Shown: positions 52,859 through 64,000 of the stretch, in pieces
Position numbering within the stretch: the stretch's first letter is position 1
Layout: the number at the start of each line of letters is the position of its first letter
DNA from: Liolophura sinensis
Lineage: Eukaryota > Mollusca > Polyplacophora > Chitonida > Chitonidae
Direction of reading: 5' to 3'
Assembly: GCF_032854445.1 (NCBI RefSeq)
Contig: NC_088302.1
Coordinates: 56,396,237-56,460,236 of the forward strand
DNA length: 64,000 nt
Translations under genes and position numbers: made by a program
The notes under the pieces: model-generated
What the model was told of the DNA's origin: nothing
The model's database searches: none
Seen by the model: only the letters and a program-made list of their open reading frames with translations

Positions 52859-55800
52859 GTGAGTAGAACTGCTCGAATTTTGATGTTTTGTTCACTTACT
52901 GTCCTTACTTTTGTCGTCACTGTCAGTCATCTGTCACCGTCAGTCATCTGTCACTGTCAGTCATCTGTCACCGTCAGTCAAATGACACTGTCAGTCAAAT
53001 AAGTGAGTTAGTGAGTTCTTGGGGTTTAACGTCGTATTTGACAATTTTTCAGCCATATGACGACGAAGGAATCCTTAGGGTGTATGTAATGTGCCCCCTT
53101 GTTGCAGGACGGATTTCCACCGCTCTTTTGTCTAGTGCTGCTTCACCGAGACGACTTACCGAAGGCAAGTAAGCAGCCCTGCCCGAGCCATTATACTGAT
53201 ACGGGTCAGCTAGTCATTGCACTATCTCCTTCATGCTGCACGCCAAGCGAGGAAGTTACAACTTCCTCTTTGAAAGTCTTAGGTCAGTCAAATGACAATG
53301 TGAGTTCCATGCCTCATATTTATCTGTAGGCCTAGTCTGTTTTAGCTCATGTTGCGTCCAAGAACTATATACATTTTGTATACATTTTATTGATGTCAAT
53401 AATTCACTGTTAGGGCTGATACTGATCATTTTCAGCAGCTGCTATCTAAATGTCTTCCCTTATATTTGCATTCTGATATTTACCAGGTCTCTCTTGATGC
53501 TCCTGTGCCTGTCACATATATATAAACAGGATTGACATTTAACTTGTCGGCTGTTTATAATAAGTATTTGGTTATGCACCTGGCATGCCTGAAATTTGCT
53601 CAAATGCAAATGTACTATGCTTGTGTGAAAAACTCATGTTTAATACAGAATACATGTGCCACATGTATTAATAACCCAGCCAAACAGACATCTACCAAAG
53701 CCAGTGACAGTACAAGATAAATCCAGCACAAGTATTAAGCTTGATCTGTTAATTCCACCTGTATGAATTAATAAACACTTGCACCATCTTGAGGTAAAGG
53801 GGCTTCAGTAGATTAACACCCAAGTTTTTAGATGGCTGAGGATTTAAAACTCAGAGTAAAGATACTGTTAATTGCTCCTCACCACTCTTTTTTTTCCCTT
53901 TTTACTTAGTATTAAACACCTGTGTATATAACAGCAGCAGTGGTATTAAGTAAATTCCTCTCATTGTCTTATTGATTTTTGAATGTTATTGCAAACATCT
54001 GTCTCTGATAGCCAGAAGGATACTATGTAAAAATCAATTCTGCAAAGAAAATCAATATCATTTTCCTATTTACACTATGAACTGACTGTTCATTATGTGA
54101 AGCTGCTGTCCTTCACTGAAAAGAGAAAATTTAAATTATGTATATACTTAACTTCGTTGAAGTATGAAGTACAAGGCATGCAGGAGGCTATATATGAAGG
54201 AAAGATACTTTTGTTTCAACTTTCCTCCCCACCATGTAAAATTTATGTACCAAAATGTGGTGCAAAAATCGTGCAGTAGTGTTTGATATATGATACGGAA
54301 CTGTGATCAGTACCTACCAGTCATTGAATTTATTTGCTATCAACAACTTTTCAAGTTTGAAAGTGTATGTGCATAATGATGTTTTATATGTGTGGAATAA
54401 TACATGTATTTGTAAACTGGCCTGGATTTATCAGCGATTACATCTTTTTGTACATGAAAACATTAAACCTCACTATACATTCTAGTTCAGTTATAATGAT
54501 GTAAGCAATAAACCTACATGTCTTTCTGAGAAGGGAGAATTATCATTCTTAATAATAACAAAAACTTTCCTGATTTATCAGCATAATAAACTTATATATT
54601 CTTTGTTGGCTACTTCTGTATAGCAGTATGTTTATATGTTAAAAACATAAACAAGGTTTATGATAATTAATGCCTTGATCTTCAATATTCCAGGTCCCTT
54701 GATTCCGGAAATTACAGTCAAATATTTTTGTGTATCCTTAATATTTTTCAACAGCGGAGTGTCATTAAGGACTGAGGTAATTATCTGGACTGCTTTCTCT
54801 CGGTTCAAAGTTCAAAGGTCAAAGCTATTAGCAATACTTGTTTCTCTGTTATTAATCCCTTGAAAGAAATACAGTATGTTTTTATGCTTTTTTGAAGTAC
54901 ATAATGTTTTCAACGTAAAACATATTTTTGGCTTTCAGAAAGCGATGTATTTTATGAAGTTGTTTTAACTTAATTTATTGTATGGTATTTTAAGAACATG
55001 CAACTAATATTTTGAAACGTTCTGAGAGCACTATGGAGTGTAGAGAATTAAGTTGCGCCATGTTGTGAAGCTTGCGCAAGTAATTTTTTGCATCATCTGC
55101 ATAATAAATGTATGCTTAAATTCCACTGAAAAAAGTGCTTTAGTGGTTGAAAAGGTTGAAGATTTACAGTATATCATTGTATACACGTTACACATGCAAT
55201 CTGGGAGATGGTAATGAAGCAACATTTAGCAACATTCAGCAACAATCTTATTTATAATTTGCGTGTTAATTATCTGATGGCAGCAAATGTTTTGTACATG
55301 TATACTTTACTTCCAGGAAATAACCAAAGCCTTGCTACAGTTGAAGCTACACATATTTGTTCAAGGCTTTACATTTATTTTCTACCCGCTGTTTATCCAG
55401 ACAACTCTGTCTCTGCTAAGGGAAAGCCCCTTTGATCCACTACTGCTGGATGGGTAAGTCGTCAGCGGAGATGTGATAGCCAAAACAAGCTGGATGTTTT
55501 GTACCATATTCTTATAATAGTAACACTAAGATAATGTCATACATGTAATTAAAACTTCTATCATTATTCTGATGTATCAATATATTAATGTCAATGTCAG
55601 AATTTTAAAACAGCATGTATACCCTGTCCATCCATGAGTAGATGCATTATGCAGAATAGAGAAACCTGTTTCCCATTCCAGCCCTAGCAAATAATAAAAG
55701 TAGCGATGACTGAACAAAATGCGGTGGAGAAACCCGTCTACCACAGAAAATTGGGGGTTACCATTGCACTTTTTAAATCGCTCATTTTACAGGGTTTACA

Positions 55801-58800
55801 ATGATAGAAGGACAAAAAAGCAGGTGTAGTTGCATGCAGAGCAAGATGAACAAACTCTAAGCCACATGTATACATGTATACCTTTCTCTTACGGGCCTCA
55901 CTGTCTGGCTCTTGACTGTAAATTATAAGTATGAAAACTGGATGTAATGACCAAGGCAATTGTCTAAAATAAAACCTTTAATTTCCTGTACCTAATACAA
56001 GTAGAAGGCCAAGCATGTACACGTGCACAGCCCAACACACATGGACGTTGAACCTCTGACAAGTCAACAAAGTTTTTGGAACGGTCAATTATATTTAACT
56101 TTTTAAATATAATTTAACTTGCATTTGACTTTTCACAACACCGGTGTCTTCGAGAATGCCACGTTGGATTGAAGGTGTGCAGTGGTTGGCATACATTCAA
56201 TGTAACATGAATTTTAGTGCAATGTTACGCTAGAATAAAAGTACTATGACGGTATTTATTCATGTTGAGAACAAGAGGGCATCAGACGAGGAGCACAGTG
56301 ACTGTTAGTTGTGATGTAAGACACGTACAACATACTCTCATTTCACCATCCATCGCAATTTTGTGGTTGTGAGCTTTTTTTTTGCTGAGCAAAATTCAGT
56401 TTAGCATCGCATTTACAACGACTTTTGCTTAATGTAATTGTTATTTGCGAGGACTGCACTTACCAAATTACTGTTTTTCACATAGATAAAAAGGCCACAT
56501 TTTAAAGCCTGTATGTTTTTCTAAAATTGCATTTTTTACATGCCAAACTTTCTGTGACATTGTTCCCCCATATTCTTCCCTTGCAGACTAACTGTTTTAG
56601 GATGTATGCCTCCACCAGTTTCTTCTGCTGTTTTATTAACCAAGGCAATTGGAGGCAATGAGGTGAGCACATGTTCTCTTCACACGCACAGCCTCGTTGG
56701 TCAAGGGCTGGTGGTCAGGACTGACTGGATTCACACACACAACCTCATTAGTCAGAACAGACTGGATTCACACACACAACCTCATTAGTCAGAACAGACT
56801 GGATTCACACACACAACCTCATTGGTCAAGGGTTTGTGGTTAGAACAAAGTGGATTCTCACACACAACCTCATTGGTCAAAACAGACTGGATTCACACAC
56901 ACAACCTCATTAGTCAGAACAGGCTGGATTCACACTCACAGCCTCGTTGTTCAAGGGCTGGTGATCAGGACTGACTGGATTCACACGCATCCAACCTCGT
57001 TGGTCTGAACAGACTAGATTCACACACACAACCGCATTGGTCAAGGGCTAGTGGTCAGGACTGACTGGATTCAAAGACGCAACCGCATTGGTCAGAACAC
57101 ACTGGATTCACACACACAACGCCATTGGTCAAGGGCTGGTGGTCAGAGCTGACTGGATTCACACAAACAATCTCATTGGTCAGAACAGGCTGGATCCTCA
57201 CACACATCCTCAATGGTCAAGGACTGGTGGTCTGAACTGAATGGATTCACACGCATACAGCCTCATTGGTCAAGGTTTGCTGGTCAAAGCTGACTGGATT
57301 CACACACGACCTCATCTGAACTGACTGGATTCACGCACACATTCTCATTGGTCAAGGGCTGGTGGTCAGAGCTGACTGGATTCACACACACGACCACATC
57401 TGAAGTGACTGGATTCACACACACGACCACATCTGAACAGACTAGATTCACACACACATTCTCATTGGTCAAGGGCTGGTGGTCAGAGCTGACTGGATTC
57501 ACACACACGACCACATCTGAAGTGACTGGATTCACACACACGACCACATCTGAACAGACTAGATTCACACACACATTCTCATTGGTCAAGGGCTGGTGGT
57601 CAGAGCTGACTGGATTCACACACACGACAACATCTGAGCTTACTGGATTCACACATACACATGACCTTGTCCGAACAGACTCGATTCACACACACAACCT
57701 CATGTGAAATGACTGGATCCACACACACAACCTCATGTGAAATGACTGGATCCACACACACAACCTCATGTGCAATGACTGGATCCACACACACAACCTC
57801 ATGTGAAATGACTGGATCCACACACACAACCTCATGTGAAATGACTGGATCCACACACACAACCTCATGTGCAATGACTGGATCCACACACACAACCTCA
57901 TGTGAAATGACTGGATCCACACACACAACCTCATGTGAAATGACTGGATCCACACACACAACCTCATGAAATGACCGGATTCACGCACAGGACCTCATTG
58001 GTGTGAATTGAGGCAATTTGGGACACCCTGCTATTATCAGGAATACTATTGAATCAATTTATCAAGTTTGTATTGTAAATATCTAGTTCAGATCGAATAC
58101 TCTACCAAAGCCGGCCATCCGCATGTTAACCGATAAGAACAAAGGGGTTCACATATTTATGTCTTATATTGATCTGATTTTATGCCCTAATTACATGTAC
58201 ATGTATAATGTGATCATTGCCATAGATTTTTTCTCCAGAGTTTTTCAGATTTGCATTTTTATAAGCTATTTCAGTATTGTTTTCTTCTGTTTTATAGGCA
58301 GCTGCTGTTTTCAATTCAGCTTTTGGAAGTTTTCTGGTAAGCTCACTGAGCATCCTTTGATGTATTCAAGTTGTGCTGTGGAGCTGATTTCATAACACCT
58401 GGCATTAGGTGAAAATCAATATCCCCACTACATCAACTCTCCAGAGTTGTTGGCACTGTAATATTCCTGTGCCCATTTATTGTGGTACTGGTAAGGAATA
58501 GATCTACAGACAATCAGACATAAATATATAGGACTGGTAAATGATAGTTGAGGTAAACTTTATCATGGTACTGGTAAGGAATAGATCTACAGACAATCAG
58601 ACATAAAATATATAGGACTGATAAATGATAGTTGAGGTAAACTTTATCATGGTAGTGGTAAGGAATAGATCTACAGACACTCAAACACAAAATATATAGG
58701 ACTGATAAATGACAGGTGAGGTAAACTTTATTGTGGTACTGGTAAGGAATAGATCTACAGACAATCAGACATAAAATATATAAGACTGATAAATGATAGT

Positions 58801-61800
58801 TGAGGTAAACTTATTCATGGTACTGGTAAGGAATAGATCTACAGACAATCAGATACAAAATATATAGGACTGATAAATGACAGGTGAGGTAAACTTTATC
58901 ATGGTAGTGGTAAGGAATAGATCTACAGACAATCAGACATAAAATATATAGGACTGATAAATGACAGGTGAGGTAAACTTTATTGTGGTACTGGTAAGGA
59001 ATAGATCTACACACAATCAAACACAAAATATATAGGACTGATAAATGACAGGTGAGGTAAACTTTATTGTGGTAGTGGTAAGGAATAGATCTACAGACAA
59101 TCAAACACAAAATATATAGGACTGATAAATGACAGGTGAGGTAAACTTTATTGTGGTACTGGTAAGGAATAGATCTACAGACAATCAGACATAAAATATA
59201 TAAGACTGATAAATGATAGTTGAGGTAAACTTATTCATGGTACTGGTAAGGAATAGATCTACAGACAATCAAACACAAAATATATAGGACTGATAAATGA
59301 CAGGTGAGGTAAACTTTATCATGGCACTGGTAAGGAATAGATCTACAGACAGTCAGACATAAAATATATAGGACTGATAAATGATGTGAGGTAAACTTTA
59401 TCATGGTACTGGTAAGGAATAGATCTACAGACAATCAGACATAAAATATATAGGACTGATAAATGATAGGTGAGGTAAACTTTATCATGGTACTGGTAAG
59501 GAATAGATCTACAGACAATCAGACATAAAATATATAGGACTGATAAATGATAGTTGAGGTAAACTTTATCATGGTAGTGGTAAGGAATAGATCTACAGAC
59601 ACTCAAACACAAAATATATAGGACTGATAAATGATAGGTGAGGTAAACTTTATCATCGTACTGGTAAGGAATAGATCTACAAGTTTGATCATGAAGCAAA
59701 TGATGCTGTTAATAAATAAATATAACTGTCTGCTTCTGTTTGTGGTGATGAGCTTATTTTGGTGAAGGGATGAACTGACACATGGGGGACACATGGGGAT
59801 TGTGGGAATGTTTTCAGGACTAGGCCCCCACATACATACTGAGTTAATGGTACAATCTTTTGGAGCTAGTGTATTTGTAATTTTGTTTCTAAACTTTGAT
59901 GTTTTCCTTACTTGATTGCAGGGAATCATGGTGACACCAGTTTTACTCCTTTTCTCAGTAAGTACATGTTAAGTATTGTTTGTAAGTAGAAACTGACAAA
60001 TACAGGGAAGTGTTTCATACTGTTCACAAAGTCACATGTACACGTATATGTTACATGTTTTGAACATCTCCCCCCTGTGGTGTAGGTAGATTAGACAATG
60101 ACTGTAGAATTTGTGCAGGTATGCTACATGTACATAAAGTCTTTTCTAGAAGGTGTGTCTTGGCATGGCAAACTGTTTGCCAAGTTGTTAACCTGCCAAG
60201 GAATAACGTTCCCTGCAAAATATGTACTGAATCATTGAAAAATTTAAAATACCATAAACATGTCTTTTTATTGGCAGTCTTCCTCCTCCAAGGGTGAAAT
60301 GTAGATAAATCAAATCTGAAATGAATCAAGAAACAAAAATGTTCCAGTTATATAGAAGCTTATTTTATTGAGGATATGTTTTGATGGATTTGTTTATATT
60401 GTTTCAGGTGGGCTCCTCAGCTAGTGTGCCATTTTGGTCTGTGTTCGGCCAGCTGTCTGTGACAGTTGTCCTTCCTGTCTTTCTCGGCCAAGTAGTACGG
60501 TCCTATGTGAAGTCTTCGATGGAAAGGAGGAAGATACCATTTGGTGAAATAGGGAGGTGAGCATCTTCACAATTAAGGTCACAGTAGTGTTATGTCTGCT
60601 TTCTGTTATTTCTGATACTTATGATATATGGGACGTTGCCAAAGACATGTCACTGAATTTTAGGATTTACTCACTGAGCATTACTTTTTGTTTTCAGTGC
60701 AATACTTCTGATGATCATTTACACAACATTTTGTGACACGTTTTCACATTCAGAAGTGGAAATTGACAGTTTAAGTCTCATGTCCATTATTCTCATGAGT
60801 GAGTACTTCCTTATTTCGTGGCACATACATGTGAGCATGCTCTTTTTGTGGCGAATAATTTACAGTATTTAAAGTTAAAGGTGGTATTTGAATCTAATCT
60901 CATCACAGTTTACATCTCTTGAAATCAGTGGCTGACATACTTTTGAAATAAACAAGAAGTGTTTTCATTTAATGATGATCTGAATCTTAGAGGAATTTTG
61001 AATACAGAATCCTGATATTTATACATCTATGTACATATATCTGTGTTTTTTGTTGCAGTTGTTTTGTTACAGGTCTGTTTGTTACTGCTGGTGTTTTTTG
61101 TCAGCACACGATCATTCTTTCATTTTAAACCCAGTGATACAATTGCTCTTCTCTTTTGCTGTACTCATAAATCGTTGACATTAGGTAAGTTGCATTGTCT
61201 ACATACATCTGCAGGACTGATGAATAATATCTCGTCGTCATTTCTTTGCATGCAGAATGGTGTATACCGTATTTCACCTAAAGTTTGGCATGTTTAAAAT
61301 GCACTGTCAGGTTACATAAAGGTCTTGAAAATGATACTTTTGATGCCAACTTAAATTTTTCTCATCAGCAATTAATCAAACTTCACTAAAAGCTTTGAAG
61401 TGGCTGGATAAGATGGATGAATCAATCAGAACTCAGTAAAATTATGACTTGAAACATCCAAGTTTGTTTTCTAATGTTCTGTAATTCCATTTTTTTACCA
61501 TGAACAGATCAACAGATTAAAATATCATACTGTATGACTTCCATACTTTCTGTTTCTCCTTACTTTCTACTACTGTTCTCTTTGGGAAGCTGTTCAGACT
61601 TTTCTTGACTTATTCAACTTTTCCCCAACTTTTATGCGCTTTACTGCAGCAATGTCTTATATTTCAAGTAAGAAAGATTTTCTGGATCTTGTGTTGTAGG
61701 CATACCCATAATAAAGATTGTATTTAGTGGTTTTGGTGGGATATCAGTCATCTCTATCCCGCTGTTGATCTATCACCCCACCCAGATACTGTTAGGTGGT

Positions 61801-63305
61801 TTCCTGGTCCCAACCCTAAGGGGATGGCTGATGGCGACTCAGAAAATCAGGTAGGCAAAATGTGTAAGCAGCAAGAAAATAACTATGCTTGGAAAAGCCA
61901 GGTACCTTTTCCTCAACTTTTTTGCATATGAAAAAGCAACTTAAAGTGCAATTTATGCACATTTTAAAGTTGATTTTGGAGACAAAACTACATGTGTTAA
62001 AATGATCAATTTCAATACAGTGTAATTTTATTGGTCTACACAGAATAATGCCTTCAGAATATGCTTGAATAAACACCTTGCAAACATGCAAAAAGGTTGA
62101 AGAATTACAATAGTCTTGGAATGGTTAATACTGTATCTGCCTACATGTACATCTGGATCTATGTTCTGTGCTAAGCATAATACAGTTACATTCAGGTACA
62201 TTGTACAACATTAATGATATGGTGGTCATACGATATGGACAGTTGCTCATTATACCTACCAGTAGATAACTTACAGCTCAAGTTGGAGTGTGTGTTCTTC
62301 GTTCATTTTATCAAAACTGTGCTCTTACAGATCTAAGTAAACATACCTGCAATTGGACTCTGGTTTTCCAAAATAATATTTTGGAAAAATATTGCTTTAC
62401 CATAATGAATTTAAACTTGATGCATTTCTTAACCGCTTTAAATTACAGATTGACTAAAACGCTTTCCCAAAATTATGTCATGTGAATCACAGTATGTTTT
62501 TACTGATATTTACTACTCGGATCTGACTAGGGTCATTCAGTGCAACAAGATAGCTGTCCTGGTTGAGTGTGTGTTTAACAAAAACTTCCATCATGCTAGC
62601 ACCACTCTACAGTCTACAAGTCTCTGTGGCATCAGAAGAAATTATGTGTTTGAGATTGGTAACAAAGACAAACATTTCGTGGGGATAGGTACTTTACATG
62701 AGCTGTCTGCGACCTATGAAAGCAAGGGTACTATTGATATAGAAATTCACATGCATCCATTCTAGTTCTCTCTCATGCTGACTTAAATGCTGACGTGAAA
62801 CTTTCAAAATTGAACTGTAATGGTTCTACATTTACATGGCTAACTCATGTGGTGACAGTGTATCCCAGAAATGGTGATGTACTTTTCTAACTCATAGACA
62901 TTCTATTCAGCATTGTTTATGAATTTTTGACTTACGATTCGTCTTTATTGATATAGGATTATGGAATATTACTGTAACGAAAAAAAGTGTGAACCATCTT
63001 AACAAAATGGGTGCTCAAAACTGCTGCTAATTCACTTGTGCCTAGGAAGCTTGGGGGAATGATCACAAGCGGCTCCACGTAATGCTTGTTTGTGATCTAC
63101 TGTTCTGTACCAAATCACACAGTTTACCATTTCACAGAATGAACACACAGTTCATGTGAAATGGTGATCAGAACAGTGTTTTCATGGTACATGTACGCAT
63201 ACATTCCTACATAACAGTGATTTGTAATCCTATGTTTACAGCTCAGCCGAGGAAGATGACACCCATCATGCCCACATTTCACCTCATATTGATACTGTAG
63301 CCTAA
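52759..63305 (+). CDS. SLC10A7: Solute carrier family 10 member 7 (SLC10A7), complete, eleven exons
   Basis: Ten-helix membrane protein of the bile-acid-transporter-like fold; in vertebrates it sits in Golgi/plasma membrane and is needed for calcium balance and glycosaminoglycan/bone formation, with transported substrate unsettled. Exons: 52759-52858, 54694-54776, 55317-55453, 56587-56662, 58298-58336, 59922-59957, 60408-60556, 60698-60798, 61059-61184, 61700-61850, 63242-63305; 353 residues, all phases consistent. Motifs closely matching the human protein: NWFLVGIVV...[86 protein letters not shown]. Start chosen at 52759 (ACAGCATGG context, length matches the family); an in-frame ATG at 52684 would add 25 residues unlike the family. 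Human length is about 340. Transcribed divergently from OBI1. Confidence 0.97.
52918..52998. repeat. Five 17-bp tandem repeats
   Basis: Alternating CACTGTCAGTCATCTGT and CACCGTCAGTCATCTGT, the last two copies ending in CAAAT. The SINE-B has inserted in the last copy, using GTCAGTCAAAT as its target. Confidence 0.9.
53001..53282 (-). mobile_element. SINE-B copy, minus strand, 5'-truncated
   Basis: Plus strand begins with the reversed tail (GTGAGTTAGTGAGTTCTTGG, GGTTTAACGTCGTATTTGAC) and ends within the body (AGCGAGGAAGTTACAACTTC). Flanked by an 11-bp duplication, GTCAGTCAAAT, at 52990-53000 and 53283-53293. Missing the tRNA-like head found in the copy at 36022. Confidence 0.93.
54694..54776 (+). 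CDS. SLC10A7 exon 2 (TM2)
   Basis: 27 codons after a split Gly: [15 protein letters not shown] then [15 protein letters not shown]-x-PEITV and FFNSG-x-SL are family hallmarks. Acceptor attccag, donor GAG|gtaatt. Confidence 0.97.
55317..55453 (+). CDS. SLC10A7 exon 3 (TM3)
   Basis: 45 codons plus two bases: [20 protein letters not shown] to [10 protein letters not shown], matching the human LKLH-x-FIQ-x-FTLAF helix and the following loop. Acceptor cttccag, donor GG|gtaagt. Confidence 0.95.
55454..56586 (+). other. SLC10A7 intron 3, no feature seen
   Basis: 1.1 kb of unique AT-rich sequence. Confidence 0.7.
56587..56662 (+). CDS. SLC10A7 exon 4 (PPPVSSAV motif)
   Basis: One base completing Gly, then 25 codons: [20 protein letters not shown] then IGGNE, almost identical to the human sequence at this conserved crossing region. 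Donor GAG|gtgagc. Confidence 0.98.
56680..57985. repeat. CA-rich minisatellite in SLC10A7 intron 4
   Basis: Left part: irregular units of ACTGGATTCACACACACAAC, CTCATTGGTCAAGGGCTGG, with a 117-bp higher-order repeat at about 57340-57600. Right part (57690-57970): nearly perfect 33-bp units, ATGACTGGATCCACACACAC + AACCTCATGTGAA. Lengths divisible by three keep frames open on both strands; these are not genes. Confidence 0.94.
58298..58336 (+). CDS. SLC10A7 exon 5 (39-bp exon)
   Basis: 13 codons, [13 protein letters not shown], phase 0 at both ends, nearly identical to human. Acceptor tttatag, donor CTG|gtaagc. Confidence 0.96.
58470..59690. repeat. 84-bp minisatellite (about 14 copies) in SLC10A7 intron 5
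   Basis: Unit: GGTACTGGTAAGGAATAGAT, CTACAGACAATCAGACATAA, AATATATAGGACTGATAAAT, GATAGTTGAGGTAAACTTTA, TCAT. Every copy holds CTG|GTAAGG, donor-like and sharing CTG|GTAAG with the exon 5 border, but similarity is too short to claim descent. On the minus strand it is open as 28-residue units. Confidence 0.95.
59922..59957 (+). CDS. SLC10A7 exon 6 (36-bp exon)
   Basis: 12 codons, [12 protein letters not shown], corresponding to the human GIVITPLLLLLFL helix. Acceptor attgcag, donor TCA|gtaagt. Confidence 0.95.
60408..60556 (+). CDS. SLC10A7 exon 7
   Basis: 49 codons plus two bases: [20 protein letters not shown] to [10 protein letters not shown]. Covers the next helix ([12 protein letters not shown]) and a basic cytosolic loop. 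Acceptor gtttcag, donor AG|gtgagc. Confidence 0.96.
60698..60798 (+). CDS. SLC10A7 exon 8
   Basis: One base completing Ser, 33 codons and one base: [20 protein letters not shown] to [17 protein letters not shown] is identical to human. Acceptor ttttcag, donor A|gtgagt. Confidence 0.96.
61059..61184 (+). CDS. SLC10A7 exon 9
   Basis: Two bases completing Ile, 41 codons and one base: [20 protein letters not shown] to [15 protein letters not shown] is the family signature before the last helices. Acceptor gttgcag, donor G|gtaagt. Confidence 0.96.
61185..61699 (+). other. SLC10A7 intron 9, no feature seen
   Basis: 0.5 kb of unique AT-rich sequence. Confidence 0.7.
61700..61850 (+). CDS. SLC10A7 exon 10 (last helices)
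   Basis: Two bases completing Gly, 49 codons and two bases: [37 protein letters not shown], then a basic tail. Acceptor ttgtag, donor AG|gtaggc. Confidence 0.97.
61851..63241 (+). other. SLC10A7 intron 10, no feature seen
   Basis: 1.4 kb of unique AT-rich sequence; the short open frame at about 62475-62765 has no family resemblance and no splice support. Confidence 0.7.
63242..63305 (+). CDS. SLC10A7 last exon (cytosolic tail)
   Basis: One base completing Ser, then [20 protein letters not shown] and TAA at 63303-63305. Acceptor tgtttacag. Chosen because it is the first downstream acceptor in phase giving an acidic/His-rich short tail of suitable length; family tails are not conserved, so this is the least certain exon of the gene. 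Confidence 0.75.
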
Positions 63306-63580
63306 TAACACAGGGTACAACATGTATACAGTACAGTAATACACTTAGTCTCCAGGGCTGGCTAGTTTTATGAAGCCCCTTTCCACACCCCTCTCCCCAA
63401 TCACCCCTGCACCTTGCCCCTGTACATGTACATGTGCCATTGGGTGTTCATGGGCAGTTGTATAATGGTCTAACTTTTTTGACCTAAAAGACAAATCATT
63501 TCTCGAAGCTTTACCATTAGTAAGCAGTTTATTACCTCCATGGTTAATTGTTGGTATTCCAAATGTATCATTACTATAAT
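63306..63580 (+). other. Probable SLC10A7 3' untranslated region
   Basis: Unique sequence after the stop. No consensus AATAAA was noticed before the window edge. Confidence 0.55.
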
Positions 63581-64000
63581 GTGTATGGTGCTTAACCCAG
63601 TAGAGACTGTTACATTGGTGGAGACACATGCTGTTGTGTATGTGTAAGGTGCTTAACCCAGTAGAAACTGTTACATTGGTGGAGACAGATGCTGTTGTGT
63701 ATGTGTACGGAGCCTAACCCAGTAGAGACTGTTACATTTGTGGAGACACATGCTGTTGTGTATGTGTAAGGTACTTAACCCAGTAGAAACTGTTACATTG
63801 GTGTAGACACATGCTGTTGTGTATGTGTATGGTGCTTAACCCAGTAGAAACTGTTACATTTGTGGAGACAGATGCTGTTGTGTATGTGTACGGAGCCTAA
63901 CCCAGTAGAAACTGTTACATTGGTGGAGGCACACACTGTTGTGTATGTGTAAGGTACTTAACCCAGTAGAAACTGTTACATTGGTGGAGACACATGCTGT
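63581..64000. repeat. 61-bp minisatellite running off the right edge (about seven copies)
   Basis: Unit GTGTATGTGTAAGGTGCTTA, ACCCAGTAGAAACTGTTACA, TTGGTGGAGACACATGCTGT plus one base. Copies alternate between AAGGTGCTT/AAGGTACTT and CGGAGCCTA forms, suggesting a higher-order arrangement. Continues beyond the window. Confidence 0.95.

Larger units (their letters stand above)
52859..54693 (+). other. SLC10A7 intron 1 with 17-bp repeats and SINE-B
   Basis: 1.8 kb. Five 17-bp repeats (CACTGTCAGTCATCTGT type) at about 52918-52998, a SINE-B at 53001-53282, and otherwise unique AT-rich sequence; short open frames there have no family resemblance. Confidence 0.8.

Noticed and set aside
57284-57988. 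Frames of about 100-120 codons on both strands in the CA-rich array
   Set aside because: Follow the 33-bp and 117-bp repeat units exactly inside SLC10A7 intron 4.
62475-62765. Separate small gene in SLC10A7 intron 10
   Set aside because: 96-codon frame with no recognisable domain, splice context or repeat of known type; length is within chance for AT-rich sequence.

Overview
This is eukaryotic genomic DNA, most likely from a marine lophotrochozoan and probably a mollusc. All three genes are split by GT-AG introns (one GC-AG), their proteins match animal families, and the introns carry two families of tRNA-derived SINEs whose tails resemble those I associate with mollusc genomes. The species call is inference. 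No rRNA genes, functional tRNA genes, CRISPR arrays or prokaryotic operons were seen.

Layout. (1) 1-10776: a 50-bp satellite with nested higher-order structure. (2) 10834-38387, plus strand: 27 exons of a thioester-containing protein of the alpha-2-macroglobulin/CD109/TEP family, giving 1,236 residues from MG3 to the C-terminus. The start (signal peptide, MG1, MG2) must lie left of the window, beyond or inside the satellite. (3) 38388-41458: intergenic, with two short tandem arrays and a SINE. (4) 41459-52417, minus strand: a complete six-exon gene (966 residues) for a RING ubiquitin ligase orthologous to OBI1/RNF219. (5) 52418-52758: a 341-bp gap between divergent start codons, probably a shared promoter. 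(6) 52759-63305, plus strand: a complete eleven-exon SLC10A7 gene (353 residues). (7) 63581 to the right edge: a 61-bp tandem array. The three genes belong to different processes (innate immunity/protease trapping, replication-origin ubiquitination, a membrane carrier linked to calcium/Golgi homeostasis). Nothing suggests they work as a pathway; only the OBI1-SLC10A7 pair may share regulation.

Roughly 45% of the window is tandem repeat, nearly all of it intronic. The most unusual signal is that five of the intronic arrays are copies of exon edges together with their splice sites: the 3' ends of TEP exons 18 and 19, the 5' ends of TEP exons 15 and 20, and the 3' half of OBI1 exon 5. The TEP intron 29570-33105 consists almost entirely of nine donor-edge copies followed by about 41 acceptor-edge copies. 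In every case the array extends into the intron, the authentic site is the exon-proximal one, and decoy use would introduce a stop codon. I think this is the observation most worth following up.

Exon boundaries were derived by hand from reading frame, splice consensus, phase continuity and remembered family motifs. All 44 exons join in frame, which is strong internal support, but no transcript or database was consulted.
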